From Arthrobacter sp. Hiyo4 (lineage in GTDB: Bacteria > Actinomycetota > Actinomycetes > Actinomycetales > Micrococcaceae), in contig AP014718.1 in the NCBI GenBank assembly GCA_002370555.1, positions 434,001-498,000 on the forward strand: a stretch of 64,000 nucleotides of DNA. Reading direction: 5' to 3'. Position numbers and translations under genes: made by a program. The first letter of the stretch is position 1, and each line of letters begins with the position of its first letter. Shown piece by piece: positions 36,984 through 46,615 of this stretch. Under the pieces are notes generated by a model. That model saw only the letters and a list, made by a program, of their open reading frames with translations. It was not told the origin of the DNA and did not search any database.

Positions 36984-37909
36984 TCAGCCGACCATGGCCT
37001 CCCGCCAGCTGCGAAGGTAAGCTCCGCCGGCGTCATCGTGAATGACATCTTCCCCAAGCCCGAGATCGGTGGCGGTCAACACGTCATAGGGCTTGACCGG
37101 AACGCCGTCCGCCGGGCGGACATCAACGTGTTTTACGGGGTGGTCATTGTGGTGGAGCCAGTCCGCCATGGCGTAGTCCGTGCGGGAATCACCTACCGTC
37201 CGCCACGCCAGCGGCGTGATGCCCTGTGCCGCCAGCAACTCCACGGCGCGGCTGGCGCCGAGGTCCTTGCCCAGCCGCACTGACTCAATATCGGTGGAAA
37301 TGATGGTGGGATCTACGCGGTAGTCCACCTCGTCGTCGGAATTCGGTGCGTGGTGCTCCAGGCGGACCACGCCCATGCCGTGGCGGGTCATGAGGTCCAT
37401 GGCGTCGGAGTCGAAAAGCTTCTGTTCGGCCAGGTAGTCGGCGGAGGGCACCTCGATGTGCTGCTCCACGGACACCATGGCACGTTTCGTCTCGTCAAAA
37501 AACATGTGCCTGGCGTAGTCCTCGGCCACGAGCCGGCGGACGTCATCACCGTAGGCCTTGGCACGGCCAGCTCGTGATCAACGTGGATGGGCCGGGCCGG
37601 CGGCGGTGTAGCTGAACCACACGGCGCCCTTCTCGCAAACGGCGTGGATGACTGTTCCGGCGGGAATGCCGGCGGCGATCATCGGCTCCATGACATGCTC
37701 CCGGATGAAGGTATCGGAGCGGCCGGTATTGAAAATGACCGGAATTCCGGCAGTGGCCAGCGCCACCAGATCGGCAATGATGCCGGCTTTCACGTCACGG
37801 GTCACGGGGCTGGCCACGGGTCCGTCGACGTCGAGCAGGAGGGCGAGGGCGGGGTGGACGGCAGGCGGGCGCCAGGCGTGGTGCTGGCAGCGAATTCGGG
37901 TGCGGTCAT
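36984..37909 (-). CDS. HAD-superfamily hydrolase (two breaks)
   Basis: About 309 residues. Motif I is LLLDVDGPVASP, with the first Asp as nucleophile; motif II is IFNTGRSD; a late motif III/IV is TVGDSRTDYAMADWL. The Cof/SPP-like cap lies between. ATG 37909 (MTAPEFAASTTPG) joins the main frame after a base loss near 37860; another near 37572 separates AGPAHPR from the ARHMFFDETKRAM part. TGA 36986-36984 ends it. Such enzymes dephosphorylate sugars or cofactors; the substrate is unknown. Confidence 0.82.
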
Positions 37910-38054
37910 GGCTCCATTGTGTCAGCCACGGGCCTCTGATCCTGGCCGGCGGCGCAATGTCCACGGCATGTGACAGATGGTCACTGTTTGGCTACAACCT
38001 TGGGATGCTGCGGCCCGGACACTTCTCTTGGGCCCCCAAGCTGCCTAGGGTGGC

Positions 38055-38357
38055 ATGGTGATCTTCAAAGCTGTGGGCGAGGGACGCCCGTATCCCGACC
38101 ATGGTTTCAACACGCCCAAACAGTGGGCGTCGCTGCCGCCGCGCCCTGTCCGCCTGGACGAACTGGTGACCACCAAACGCACGCTCGACCTCGAAGCGCT
38201 CCTGGCCGAAGACTCCACCTTTTTCGGAGACCTTTTCCCCCACGTGGTGCAGTACCAGGGAACCCTGTACCTGGAGGACGGGCTGCACCGCGCGGTCCGG
38301 ACAGCGCTGCACCAGCGGACCGCCATCCACGCCCGCGTGCTGGTCATAGATGGCTAG
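38055..38357 (+). CDS. Small conserved actinobacterial protein (sometimes labelled VapB-like)
   Basis: The 100-residue protein MVIFKAVGEGRPYPDHGFNT continues with PRPVRLDELVTTKRTLDLEA, LLAEDSTFFGDLFPHVV and QYQGTLYLEDGLHRAVR. It is well conserved in actinobacteria and is almost always next to a LytR_C membrane protein, as here, with the next ATG inside its end. Databases sometimes call it a VapB-type antitoxin, but no PIN toxin is present, so I do not accept that role. A function in cell envelope upkeep is possible. Intact. Confidence 0.75.
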   Translation: MVIFKAVGEGRPYPDHGFNTPKQWASLPPRPVRLDELVTTKRTLDLEALLAEDSTFFGDLFPHVVQYQGTLYLEDGLHRAVRTALHQRTAIHARVLVIDG

Positions 38358-39014
38358 GAAACCCAAGGACGCCAGCGTCCTGCACGGCCACCACGTTGTC
38401 ACCGGCCCCGAACTGCGGGCCACGTTTGAGGCTGCCGGAGACCCCGACAACCCGGTGCGGGTGCGCCGCCGCGTGGTGCATGGAGTGGTCCTGGTCCTGC
38501 TGCTGGGCCTCATTACCGGAGCCATCATCGTTGCGCTGGCCATCATGAACGGGCATCTTAAGCTGCCGACGACGGCGGGCAGCGATAAGCCCCGTGCAGC
38601 CTGCCCCGGGCAACCTTTGACTACACTCCCAACGAAAAAATCAACCTCAACGTCTACAACTCCACCAGCCGTCCCGGACTGGCCCGATCGGTGGCGGATG
38701 AGTTGCTGGTCCGGAAGTTTGTGGTGGGGGCCGTGGCCAACACGGAGGCCGGCTTCCGCGGCGTGGCTGCGGTGGTTTCCGGGGCTGCCGGGCAGTCTGC
38801 CGCCTTCACTGTCCAGCGGAACCTGCCGGGCTCCGACTACTTCCAGGACGGCCGGACGGATGCTAGCGTCGACGTGATTCTTTCCAGCGGCTACCGGGAG
38901 CTCGCCGCTGCGGACCGTGTGGACCAGACGCCGGGGAAGCTCAGCTGTCCGCGTGAAAGCCGGCGGATTGCTGACGATGCCAAGTGGCCGGTGATTCCGA
39001 CGGCCGCCCCCTGA
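38350..39014 (+). CDS. LytR C-terminal domain membrane protein (frame broken near 38612)
   Basis: ATG 38350 overlaps the previous gene by eight bases. One membrane segment, VVHGVVLVLLLGLITGAIIVAL, is in the N-terminal third. After a one-base loss near 38612 the external part reads INLNVYNSTSRPGLARSVAD, the LytR_C fold, with KFVVGAVANTEAGFRGVAAV and VDVILSSGYREL. Such proteins sit at the cell surface and are thought to assist wall polymer attachment. The stop TGA 39012-39014 lies in the left arm of a palindrome. Confidence 0.85.
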
Positions 39015-39086
39015 CCCTTTGCTCTATCACTTCCGGTCGTCAAACCAGCTGGATGACGACTCCAAGTGATAGGGCAACGCAGGGGG
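39007..39086. repeat. Palindromic element with CCCCCTG/CAGGGGG ends
   Basis: Complementary pairs CCCCCTG/CAGGGGG, CTATCACTT/AAGTGATAG and TCGTCA/TGACGA are nested in order. It overlaps the LytR_C stop and touches the tetR-type stop, filling the convergent gap entirely. CTATCACTT resembles the arms of the family at 53939. Confidence 0.8.
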
Positions 39087-39722
39087 TTAGGGGAGGCGGA
39101 TGCGCAGGGGTGCGCCGTCGTCGTCGAACCTTGCTCCGGCGCCCAGCTGGATGAACCGCACGGTCCGGGCGATCCGTGCCTCAAGTTCGGCGGGCTCGTT
39201 GCTGCCGCGGGCTGCGCTGGAGGAGAGCGTGCCGTGGATGAGCTGCGCCTGCTGGCGAATGTCCGCGTGCGGCAGGTACCCCTGCGCCATGCCGTCCCCG
39301 AGGATGCCCTGTAGCAGGACGCTGAGTTCACCCACGTGGTCGGCCAGTTTCGCAAAGGACGACGGCGACAGCACCGCCGCCATCGCCGGTCCGGGCGGGA
39401 GGTGGCGGCGACTGAGGTCCTCCACCTGGGTGCGCACGTACAGGGCCAGCCGTTCGACGGGGTTATCAAGCGCGCTCAGTGAGTCCCGGAGTTCGGCGAG
39501 GAAGCGCTCGGTCTCATCCAGGGCGTAGGAGATCAGCAGTTCTTCGATGTCGGCGTAGTAGTTGTACACCGCGGTCCGCCCCACCCCGGCATGCCGGGCG
39601 ACGTCAGTCATGGTCAGTCCGGGCAGGCCGTGGGTGAACAGGAGCTCCCCGAACGCTGTCAGGACCCGGCGTTGCGTCTCGGCGCGTTGCGCGGCGTTGT
39701 TGGCCGCCGAAATCCTAGGCAT
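39087..39722 (-). CDS. TetR-family transcriptional regulator
   Basis: An intact 211-residue repressor. The N-terminal helix-turn-helix reads LTMTDVARHAGVGRTAVYNY with YADIEELLISYALDE; the C-terminal ligand domain is not specific (ALYVRTQVEDLSRRHL). It lies 56 bases downstream of the DsbA-like gene on the same strand and may be co-transcribed. Its target is unknown. Confidence 0.88.
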   Translation of the reverse strand: MPRISAANNAAQRAETQRRVLTAFGELLFTHGLPGLTMTDVARHAGVGRTAVYNYYADIEELLISYALDETERFLAELRDSLSALDNPVERLALYVRTQVEDLSRRHLPPGPAMAAVLSPSSFAKLADHVGELSVLLQGILGDGMAQGYLPHADIRQQAQLIHGTLSSSAARGSNEPAELEARIARTVRFIQLGAGARFDDDGAPLRIRLP

Positions 39723-39778
39723 GCAGACACTTTACCGCGATGTGTCAGCAAAAAGCGTGCGCCGGACTGACGCGCCTC

Positions 39779-40485
39779 TCAGACAGCGCAGCCGTCCGGG
39801 CCGCAGGCCTCGCCGCCGTTGCCGTCCGCGGCGCTGACCAGAACCAGCGGGTTGGTCTCCTGCCAGGCTTGGGTGAGCGCGGCCGTGAATGTTTCGGCGG
39901 GCTGGGCACCCGAGAGCCCGAACTTCCGGTTAATCACAAAGAACGGGACGCCGCTGATGCCCAGGGCGCGGGCTTCCTCGAAATCGAAGCGGACGTCGTC
40001 GGCGTACTTGTCCGTGGTGAAGAGCCCGGCGACTTCCTCAGTGTTGAGGCCCAAGCCGTGGCCCAGCGCGGTGAGGTACCCGGCGCTGCCGATGTCCTTG
40101 CCGTGCTCGAAATGGTCGCTCAGCAGGCGCTCCTTCGCGGCATCCTGCTGTCCGTGCTGGGCCGCGAGATGGATCAGGCGGTGGGCAGTGAAGCTGTTGG
40201 CCACCACCACCTGGTCGAACCGGTAGTCCAGGCCCTCGCCCTTGGCCTGCTCGGTGACGTGGTCAAACATCTGCGAGACCTGCGCCGGGCCATGCCCTTG
40301 CGCGTGCTCAGGTAATCCAGCTCGGTGCCGTCATAGTGCTCGGGAAGGGTGGGGTCCAGCTGGTAGCTGCGCCACTTCACCTCCACAGCATCGCGGTGCG
40401 GGAACTCGGCCAGGGCCGCCTCGAACCGGCGCTTGCCGATGTAGCACCACGGACACGCGACGTCTGACCAGATCTCAATCTTCAT
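39779..40485 (-). CDS. DsbA-family oxidoreductase, FrnE-like (frame broken near 40290)
   Basis: About 235 residues. MKIEIWSDVACPWCYIGKRR has the CPWC active site of FrnE-type cytosolic thioredoxin-fold proteins; VKWRSYQLDP, GISGVPFFVINRKFGLSGAQ and a C-terminal cysteine pair (EACGPDGC) follow. One C is missing near 40290 between KGMA and PAQVSQMFDHV. ATG 40485 is the clear start. Such proteins reduce or isomerise thiols and aid oxidative stress survival. Confidence 0.88.
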
Positions 40486-40570
40486 GCTTGCCACAACCCC
40501 GCCTGCCCCGGGGCCATTCCGTGGCGGGGTGTCAGATTGGTCACCATTGAGCGGGGTTCTGGCCGGGTGG

Positions 40571-41101
40571 TCAGACGGGGCGCTCCAGGACGAAGTCGTG
40601 CTCCACGGTGGTTCCCAGCCGGAAGGACTTGGAGCCCACTTTGTGGAAGCCGGACTTTTCGTAGAACCGGATGGCCCGGGCGTTCTGGCTGTTGACGCCA
40701 AGCCACACCCCGGCCGCGCCCGCTTCTGCCGCAGCCTGGAGGCTGGCGTGCATCAGTTCGGCGGCCGCGCCCAGGCCGTGGTGTTCGGGGTGGACGTAGC
40801 ATTTGCTGAGCTCCATGGACGGCAGGACCTTCAGCGCCGGTGCCACATCCGGATCCCCTGCCGGTCGGTTGACGAGCAGGCTGTAGCCGCGGAGCCCGCC
40901 GTCGGCGTCAATGACCAGGAGGGTGACATCGGGATCCGCCAGGTACTCCCGGAAGTGCCGTTCGCTGAGCGTGTTGGCCACGTGCGCGGCAATGTCTTCC
41001 GGTGACGATGTCGGCGGGCACGCCAGCGGGAAGGTGACGGCCGCCAGTTCGGCGAGCTTGCCGGCGTCGTCCGTTGTTGCCTTTCGGATCGTATGGGTCA
41101 T
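40571..41101 (-). CDS. GNAT-family N-acetyltransferase
   Basis: An intact 176-residue acetyltransferase. MTHTIRKATTDDAGKLAELA is the usual opening; motif A with the CoA loop is CYVHPEHHGLGAAAELMHAS, and WLGVNSQNARAIRFYEKSGF is motif B. It uses acetyl-CoA on an unknown amine. It stands alone between the DsbA-like gene and the sugar operon. Confidence 0.88.
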   Translation of the reverse strand: MTHTIRKATTDDAGKLAELAAVTFPLACPPTSSPEDIAAHVANTLSERHFREYLADPDVTLLVIDADGGLRGYSLLVNRPAGDPDVAPALKVLPSMELSKCYVHPEHHGLGAAAELMHASLQAAAEAGAAGVWLGVNSQNARAIRFYEKSGFHKVGSKSFRLGTTVEHDFVLERPV

Positions 41102-41130
41102 GCAGGGATTCTACGTGCGCTTCCTCCGGG

Positions 41131-42131
41131 TCAGGGCTTGGTGCTGAAGGCGGCGTCGAAGGAGGTGTTCGACGGCGGGAAGTCGAACTTCTTCAGCGCT
41201 GCGAGGGCTTCGGGGGCGCCGTGGAGCCGGTCCATGCCGGCGTCTTCCCATTCGATACTGATAGGTCCGTTGTAGCCGATCGCGGCCAGGGCGCGGAAGG
41301 ACGATTCCCAGGGGACGTCGCCGCGGCCGGCGGAGACGAAGTCCCAGCCCCGCCGCGGGTCGCCCCACGGCAGGTGCGAGCCCATGACCGTGTTCCGGCC
41401 GGTGGGGCGCAGCTTCGTGTCCTTGCAGTCGACGTGGTAGATCCGGTCCTTGAAGTCCCAGATGAACGAGACGGGGTCGATGCCCTGCCACATGAAGTGG
41501 GACGGGTCCCAGTTCAGGCCGAACGCGGGCCGGTGGCCGATCGCTTCGAGGGTCCGGACGGTGGTCCAGTAATCGTAGGCGATCTCGGAGGGGTGGACCT
41601 CGTGGGCGAACCGGACACCGCATTCGTCGAAGACGTCCAGGATGGGGTTCCAGCGGTCCGCGAAGTCCTGGTAGCCGGCGTCGATCACGGCGGCGGGGAC
41701 GGGCGGGAACATCGCCACGTACTGCCAGATCGAGGAGCCGGTGAATCCGACGACGGTGTCCACGCCGAGGGCTTTGGCCAGGCGGGCGGTGTGTTTCATT
41801 TCCTCGGCGGCGCGTTGGCGGACACCTTCGGGATCCCCGTCGCCCAGACCTTCGTACCCACGATCGCTTCGTGGCGGAAGTCGATGGGGTCATCGCAGAC
41901 GGCCTGGCCCTTGAGGTGGTTGGAGATGGCCCAGACCTTGAGGTTGTACTTCTCCAGCACGGCGAGTTTGGACTCGACGTACCCGGGTTCGTCCCAGCGC
42001 CAGGCGTCCAGGTGGTCCCCGGACACGGCGATCTCCAGGCCGTCGTAACCCCAGCCGGAGGCCAGGCGTGCGACTTCCTCGAACGGGAGGTCGGCCCACT
42101 GGCCGGTGAACAGGGTGTAGGGGCGGGGCAT
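41131..42131 (-). CDS. Sugar phosphate isomerase/epimerase-type TIM-barrel protein (frame broken near 41848)
   Basis: About 333 residues, xylose-isomerase-like TIM barrel (AP endonuclease family 2). The metal ligands lie in [49 protein letters not shown] and [11 protein letters not shown]. One base is lost near 41848 ([19 protein letters not shown]). It is the last gene of a four-gene minus-strand operon, one base from the stop of its upstream neighbour start codon region. Family members act as sugar isomerases, dehydratases or 3-keto-glycoside eliminases; the context suits the last. Confidence 0.85.
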
Positions 42132-42132
42132 G

Positions 42133-43345
42133 TCAGGCTCCTTCGGGGACTGTGGCGGGTGTGGTGCCGGTCAGTTGGATAAGGGCGCTTTTCGCTGCCG
42201 CGGATTCCTCCACGGCGTTCAGGATGCGCTGGACCTCCAGGCCGTCGGCGAACGACGGCGATGGTGCCTGGCCGGTGGCGATGGCCAGCAGGAAGTCGCG
42301 GATTTCGTGGGTGAAGGTATGTTCCCAGCCGATGATGTGGCCCTGGGCCACCAGGCTTCAAGGTAGGGGTGCTCGGGCTCGTTGACCAGGATACGGCGGA
42401 AGCCCTGCTCCCGGACGGGAACGGTGGCATCCAGGAAGCCCAGCTCGTTGAGGTTTTCCAGATCGAACACGATGGAACCCTTGTCGCCGTAGATTTCCAG
42501 GTTCAGCGAGTTCTTCCGTCCGGTGGCCACCCGGGAGACCTCCACTGAGGCGATGGCCCCGGAGGCGAGGGACAGCGTTGCCCAGGCGGCGTCGTCGACC
42601 GTTACCTCCTCCGGTCCGGCCGGGCCGGGCCGGTGGCTCGTGAAGGTGTGTGTGCGGCCGGAGACCTCCGTGACCTGGTCGCCCAGCAGGAAAAGGACCT
42701 GGTCGATGGCGTGCGAGGCAATGTCACCCAGCGCGCCCGAGCCTGCCGTTTCCTTCCGCAGCCGCCAGGTCATGGGTGCCTGGTCATCGGCAAGCCAGTC
42801 CTGCAGATACGCGGCCCGGACGTGCCGGACGTTCCCCACCCTGCCCTCCGCGATAAGTTCCTTCGCCAGCACCAGGGCCGGGACCCTCCGGTAGTTGAAC
42901 CCCACCATTGACTGCACGCCGGCGGCCCGCGCCTCCACGGAGGCCGCGGTCATGGCCTCGGCCTCGGCCAGGGTGTTGGCCAGCGGCTTCTCCAGCAGCA
43001 CGTGCTTTCCCGCCTCGAGGGCGGCAATCGCGATCTCGGCGTGCATCCAGCCCGGTGCGCAGATGTCCACGATGTGGATGTCGTCCCGGCTGATCACCTC
43101 GCGCCAGTCGGTGGCTGTTTCAGCCCAGCCGTACTTCGCGGCGGCATTGGCCACCCCGGCGGCGTCCCGGCCCACCAGGACTATCTGCTCGAAGGCCGGG
43201 ACGTCGAAGTAGCTGGCGACGTTCCGCCACGCGTTCGAGTGGGCTTTGCCCATGAACGCGTAGCCGATCATTGCCACACCCAGGGGGCCTGCGCCCGCCC
43301 GGCGTCCGGGCTTTCGCCGCTGGTGCTGTGTTCGTGTGAGGTCAT
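42133..43345 (-). CDS. Gfo/Idh/MocA-family dehydrogenase A (two breaks)
   Basis: About 404 residues. The NAD-binding part reads VAMIGYAFMGKAHSNAWRNV; the catalytic EKP motif is LLEKPLANT; FNYRRVPALVLAKELI, YLQDWLADDQAPMTWRLRK and SGALGDIASHAIDQVLFL follow, resembling levoglucosan dehydrogenase and related C3-oxidising sugar dehydrogenases. ATG 43345 starts a short variable leader that joins the main frame after one C lost near 43283; a second loss is near 42352 (EAWWP/QGHIIGWEHTF). It ends one base before the start of the isomerase gene at 42131. Confidence 0.87.
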
Positions 43346-43356
43346 GGTGGGTCTTC

Positions 43357-44477
43357 CTAGAGGGTAGCGGCTTCCGGCGCCCAGTCCTCGGGGAGGGCCG
43401 GGGATGCCGGAGCGGAACTTTCGACGTCCACGAACGTGCCGGACTCCATGGACTCGGAGATTGACACCATGGAATCCAGGACGTGGTAGGCCAAATCACC
43501 GGTGGCGCGGTGGGGAACCCCTGCACGCAGCGAGCGGGCCATGTCCAGGACGCCCATGCCACGGCCGTTCGCCGGTCCTGTGGCGGGGATGGTGGTCCAG
43601 TCCTCGTCACCAGCCCGCCAAAGCCTGATGTCGCCGTCGAAAAAATTGGGGTCCGGTAGCGAGAGGGTGGCCTCAGTGCCGGTGATCTCCACGAAGCCCA
43701 TCCGCTGGCGGGGGGACTCAAACGAGAAGACGCTGTGCGAGGAGGCTCCGGATTCGAACTGGGCCATCGCCGAGACGTGCGTGGGCACCTCCACGGTGAA
43801 CTCTTCGCCGGCCTTGGGCCCGGATCCGATGACGCGTACGTCCTTGGCCTTGGACCCGACGGCGGCCACCTTGCGGATGGAGCCGAACGCCTGGATCAGT
43901 GCGGTGAGGTAGTAGGGGCCCATATCGAACAACGGGCCGGCGCCGTACTGGAAGAGGAACGCCGGGTTGGGATGCCAGGACTCCGGGCCGGGGTCTGGAA
44001 CGTGGTCATCGCGGTCAGCGGGGTGCCGATGTCCCCGCCCTGGATCAGGCGCAGCGCGGTCTGCAGACCGGCGCCCAGGAACGTGTCCGGGGCCGTTCCC
44101 AGGCGCATCCCGGCAGCGTCTGCGGTCTTCAGCAGGCCGAGCCCGGAGGTGCGGTCCAGGGAAAACGGCTTCTCGGTCCAGACGTGCTTGCCGGCGTTGA
44201 CGGCGGCCGTGGCCACTTCCACATGGGCAGCCGGGATGGTCAGGTTGACGATGATTTCGACGTCGGGGTGGTTCAGCGCCTTCTCCGGCGCGCCCCATTC
44301 CGGGATGCCGTATTCCTTGGCCCGGGCCTCCGCGGACTCCGCGAAGAGGTCCGCGATCACGAGGACTTTCAGGTCCGGGAAGACCGTGAGGTTGTCCAGG
44401 TACTGCTTGCTGATGTTGCCGGCGCCGATGACGGCAACTCCCACCGGGCCGCGGCGGGTGGATGCTGCGTGGCTCAT
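43357..44477 (-). CDS. Gfo/Idh/MocA-family dehydrogenase B (frame broken near 43990)
   Basis: About 373 residues. GVAVIGAGNISKQYLDNLTV is the nucleotide-binding start and HVWTEKPFSLDR contains the EKP lysine; GPLFDMGPYYLTALIQAFG holds the family DMGxYxL pattern. One base is lost near 43990 between TTFQTP and ESWHPNPAFLFQYG. ATG 44477 overlaps the upstream isomerase stop as ATGA. Two different Gfo/Idh/MocA enzymes in one operon suggest an oxidation step and a reduction step on the same sugar. Confidence 0.87.
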
Positions 44478-45226
44478 GCGTGTGCTCCTTCGGTGCCCTG
44501 TGCGGCGTTGAGGTAGGCGAGGCTCTCGGCGATGCCCTCGAAGATGTCCCCGTCGTAGTCATCGAATTCCACCACGCCCACCTCGAGCGACTGGGCGGCG
44601 GCAATGACGTCCAGTACGGCGACCTTGCCCTGGCCTGCAGGCTGCTGGGCCTTGGTGTCGGTGTTCAGGGGGCCGTCCTTGATGTGGATAAACTTCACCC
44701 GGTCGCCGAGCTTGGTCAGGATGTCTACCGGGTCCTGGCCTCCCACGGCAACCCAGTACGTATCCACCTCGAGGACAACTTCGGGAGCGAGGAGGTCCGC
44801 GAAGTACTCCAACGCGGTGCGTCCCTCGATGGTGGACTCCAGCTCCCACTGGTGGTTGTGGTAGCCCACGCGGATGCCGTATTCGGCGCCCTTCCTGGCG
44901 GCGGCGTTCAGGCCGGCAGCGGTGGCCTGGATGTCCGCCGCGGACTGCCAGCGGTCAGCCGCGATGAACGGATCGATCACGGTGGTGATCCCCAGTTCCC
45001 TGGCGGCGGCGAATATCTCATCCTGGTCCTGGCTCAGCAGCGGTGCGTGCCCGGACGGAGCCGTCAGGCCGTTCTCCCTCAGCGCAGCCCCGAGCTCTTT
45101 GGCCGTGGCGACAAAGTTGTACGGCTCAACCTTGGTGAAGCCGATCTCCGCGACCTTGCGGATGGTGCCGGGAAGGTCCGCCTGGATCTGGTCCCGGAGT
45201 GTGTAGAGCTGGATCGAGTAGTTCAT
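44474..45226 (-). CDS. Sugar phosphate isomerase/epimerase-type TIM-barrel protein B
   Basis: An intact 250-residue protein: MNYSIQLYTLRDQIQADLPG, KVEPYNFVATAKELGAALRE, IRVGYHNHQWELES, VVLEVDTYWVAVGGQDPVDI, FIHIKDGPLNTDT and VEFDDYDGDIFEG. The Glu, Asp, His and Glu of the metal site are placed as in the family. ATG 45226 follows AGGAGAACCA; a longer reading from 45295 runs into the promoter. It is the first gene of the four-gene operon and is divergent from the ROK repressor. Confidence 0.87.
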   Translation of the reverse strand: MNYSIQLYTLRDQIQADLPGTIRKVAEIGFTKVEPYNFVATAKELGAALRENGLTAPSGHAPLLSQDQDEIFAAARELGITTVIDPFIAADRWQSAADIQATAAGLNAAARKGAEYGIRVGYHNHQWELESTIEGRTALEYFADLLAPEVVLEVDTYWVAVGGQDPVDILTKLGDRVKFIHIKDGPLNTDTKAQQPAGQGKVAVLDVIAAAQSLEVGVVEFDDYDGDIFEGIAESLAYLNAAQGTEGAHA

Positions 45227-45308
45227 TGGTTCTCCTGATTGCAGACGAATCCACGTTGACTGAGTGCTGCCGTACTGAGGCGATGCCACTTCCACTAAAG
45301 CTAGAATG

Positions 45309-45334
45309 ACTTTTGCCGAGCGTCAAGCAAAAGT
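45309..45334. promoter_or_regulatory. Inverted repeat ACTTTTGC-N10-GCAAAAGT, probable ROK operator
   Basis: Perfect 8-base arms at 45309-45316 and 45327-45334 with a 10-base spacer sit in the 173-base divergent region between the sugar operon and the ROK gene. The position and AT-rich half sites fit a dimeric repressor site acting on both promoters. Confidence 0.75.
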
Positions 45335-45399
45335 TGCCCGGATGCCGATATTCTTTGTTCCGCGTGACAGGCAGAAGTTTCATGTGTTATTCATGATCC

Positions 45400-46606
45400 A
45401 TGAGCCTCAGCCCCGGAACCGAGCACTCCGCCCCAGACCACGGCGGCAGCCTGGCGCGCGCCGGCGATCTCTTCCAGCTCCTGCGGGACGGCAAGGCGCG
45501 GACTCGTGCGGAGCTGGCCCTGACCACCGGACTGGCGCGTTCCACCGTTGCCGCCCGCATAGACGCCCTGATCGCCTCCGGCCTGGTGGGTGCTGCGGGT
45601 GAGGCGAACTCCAGCGGCGGCAGGCCGCCGTCGCGCTTTGCCTTCAACCCGGCGGCACGCGCCGTCCTGGCCGTCGACGTCGGCGCCACGCACGTGATTG
45701 TTGCAGTCACCGATCTCAGCGGCCGGGTGCTGGCGGAGCGGCGGCTGGCCCAGGATGTTGCCGCTGGCCCGAGGCGGTGCTCAGCCGGGTGATCAAGGCG
45801 GCCGGGCGTTGCTCGAGCAGGCCGGACGGGACCCGCGCGATCTCGCCGGCGTCGGGATCGGCCTGCCGGGCCCGTGGAGCACGCCACCGGAAAGCCCGTC
45901 AAGCCGCCCATCATGCCGGGGTGGGATGGGTTCGACGTCGTCCCGTACGTCCAGCGCTCGCTGCCAGTTCCGGTGCTGGTGGACAACGACGTGAACATCA
46001 TGGCGCTGGGGGAGCGGTCGGCGCACTGGCCGGAGCACGGGAATTTCCTGTTCATCAAGGTTGCCACCGGCATCGGATCCGGGATCATCAGCAACGGTGA
46101 ACTGCAGCGCGGCGCCAATGGAACGGCCGGCGATCTGGGCCACGTCCGCGTGCCCCGCGGCGACGACGTGCTGTGCCGGTGCGGAAACTACGGCTGCCTG
46201 GAGGCGCTCGCTTCGGGACCCGCAGTCGCACGTGAACTGGCCCATGAGGGCTGGCGGCTGAGAAGGGAAGCGATGTACTGCGGCTGGTCGCCGAAGGCAA
46301 TCTCCAAGCCATCCAGGCCTTGCGCCAGGCGGGACGGGACCTGGGGACGTACTGGCCACAGTCGTGAACCTGCTCAATCCGTCCGTCATCGTCATCGGCG
46401 GGAGCCTTGGCCAGGCAGGAGAGCACCTGATGGCCGGCGTCAGGGAAGTGGTATACCGGCGTTCGTTGCCGCTGGCGACCACGCACCTGCGCATAGCCGT
46501 GTCCATGGCCGGGGACCAGGCCGCGATACTCGGCGCCAGCCAGATGGTGACGCAATTCGTGTTGTCGCCGGCAGCCATTGAGACGACGCTCCAGGCAGCG
46601 GGTTGA
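45400..46606 (+). CDS. ROK-family transcriptional repressor (five breaks)
   Basis: About 404 residues once restored. A winged helix (ARTRAELALTTGLARSTVAA, SSGGRPPSRFAF) precedes a ROK sugar-binding part: VLAVDVGATHVIVAVTDL, GVGIGLPGP, VLVDNDVNIMALGE, IKVATGIGSGII, the zinc motif CRCGNYGCLE and LNPSVIVIGGSL. Breaks near 45767, 45808, 45872, 46260 and 46345 are each repaired by one base. The many losses in one gene could also mean decay, but the protein is otherwise well preserved. It likely represses the divergent sugar operon until a sugar binds. Confidence 0.85.
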
Positions 46607-46615
46607 CCTCGCGCG

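Noticed and set aside
38055-38357. Toxin-antitoxin system
   Set aside because: No toxin gene is adjacent and the protein is instead coupled to a LytR_C membrane protein.
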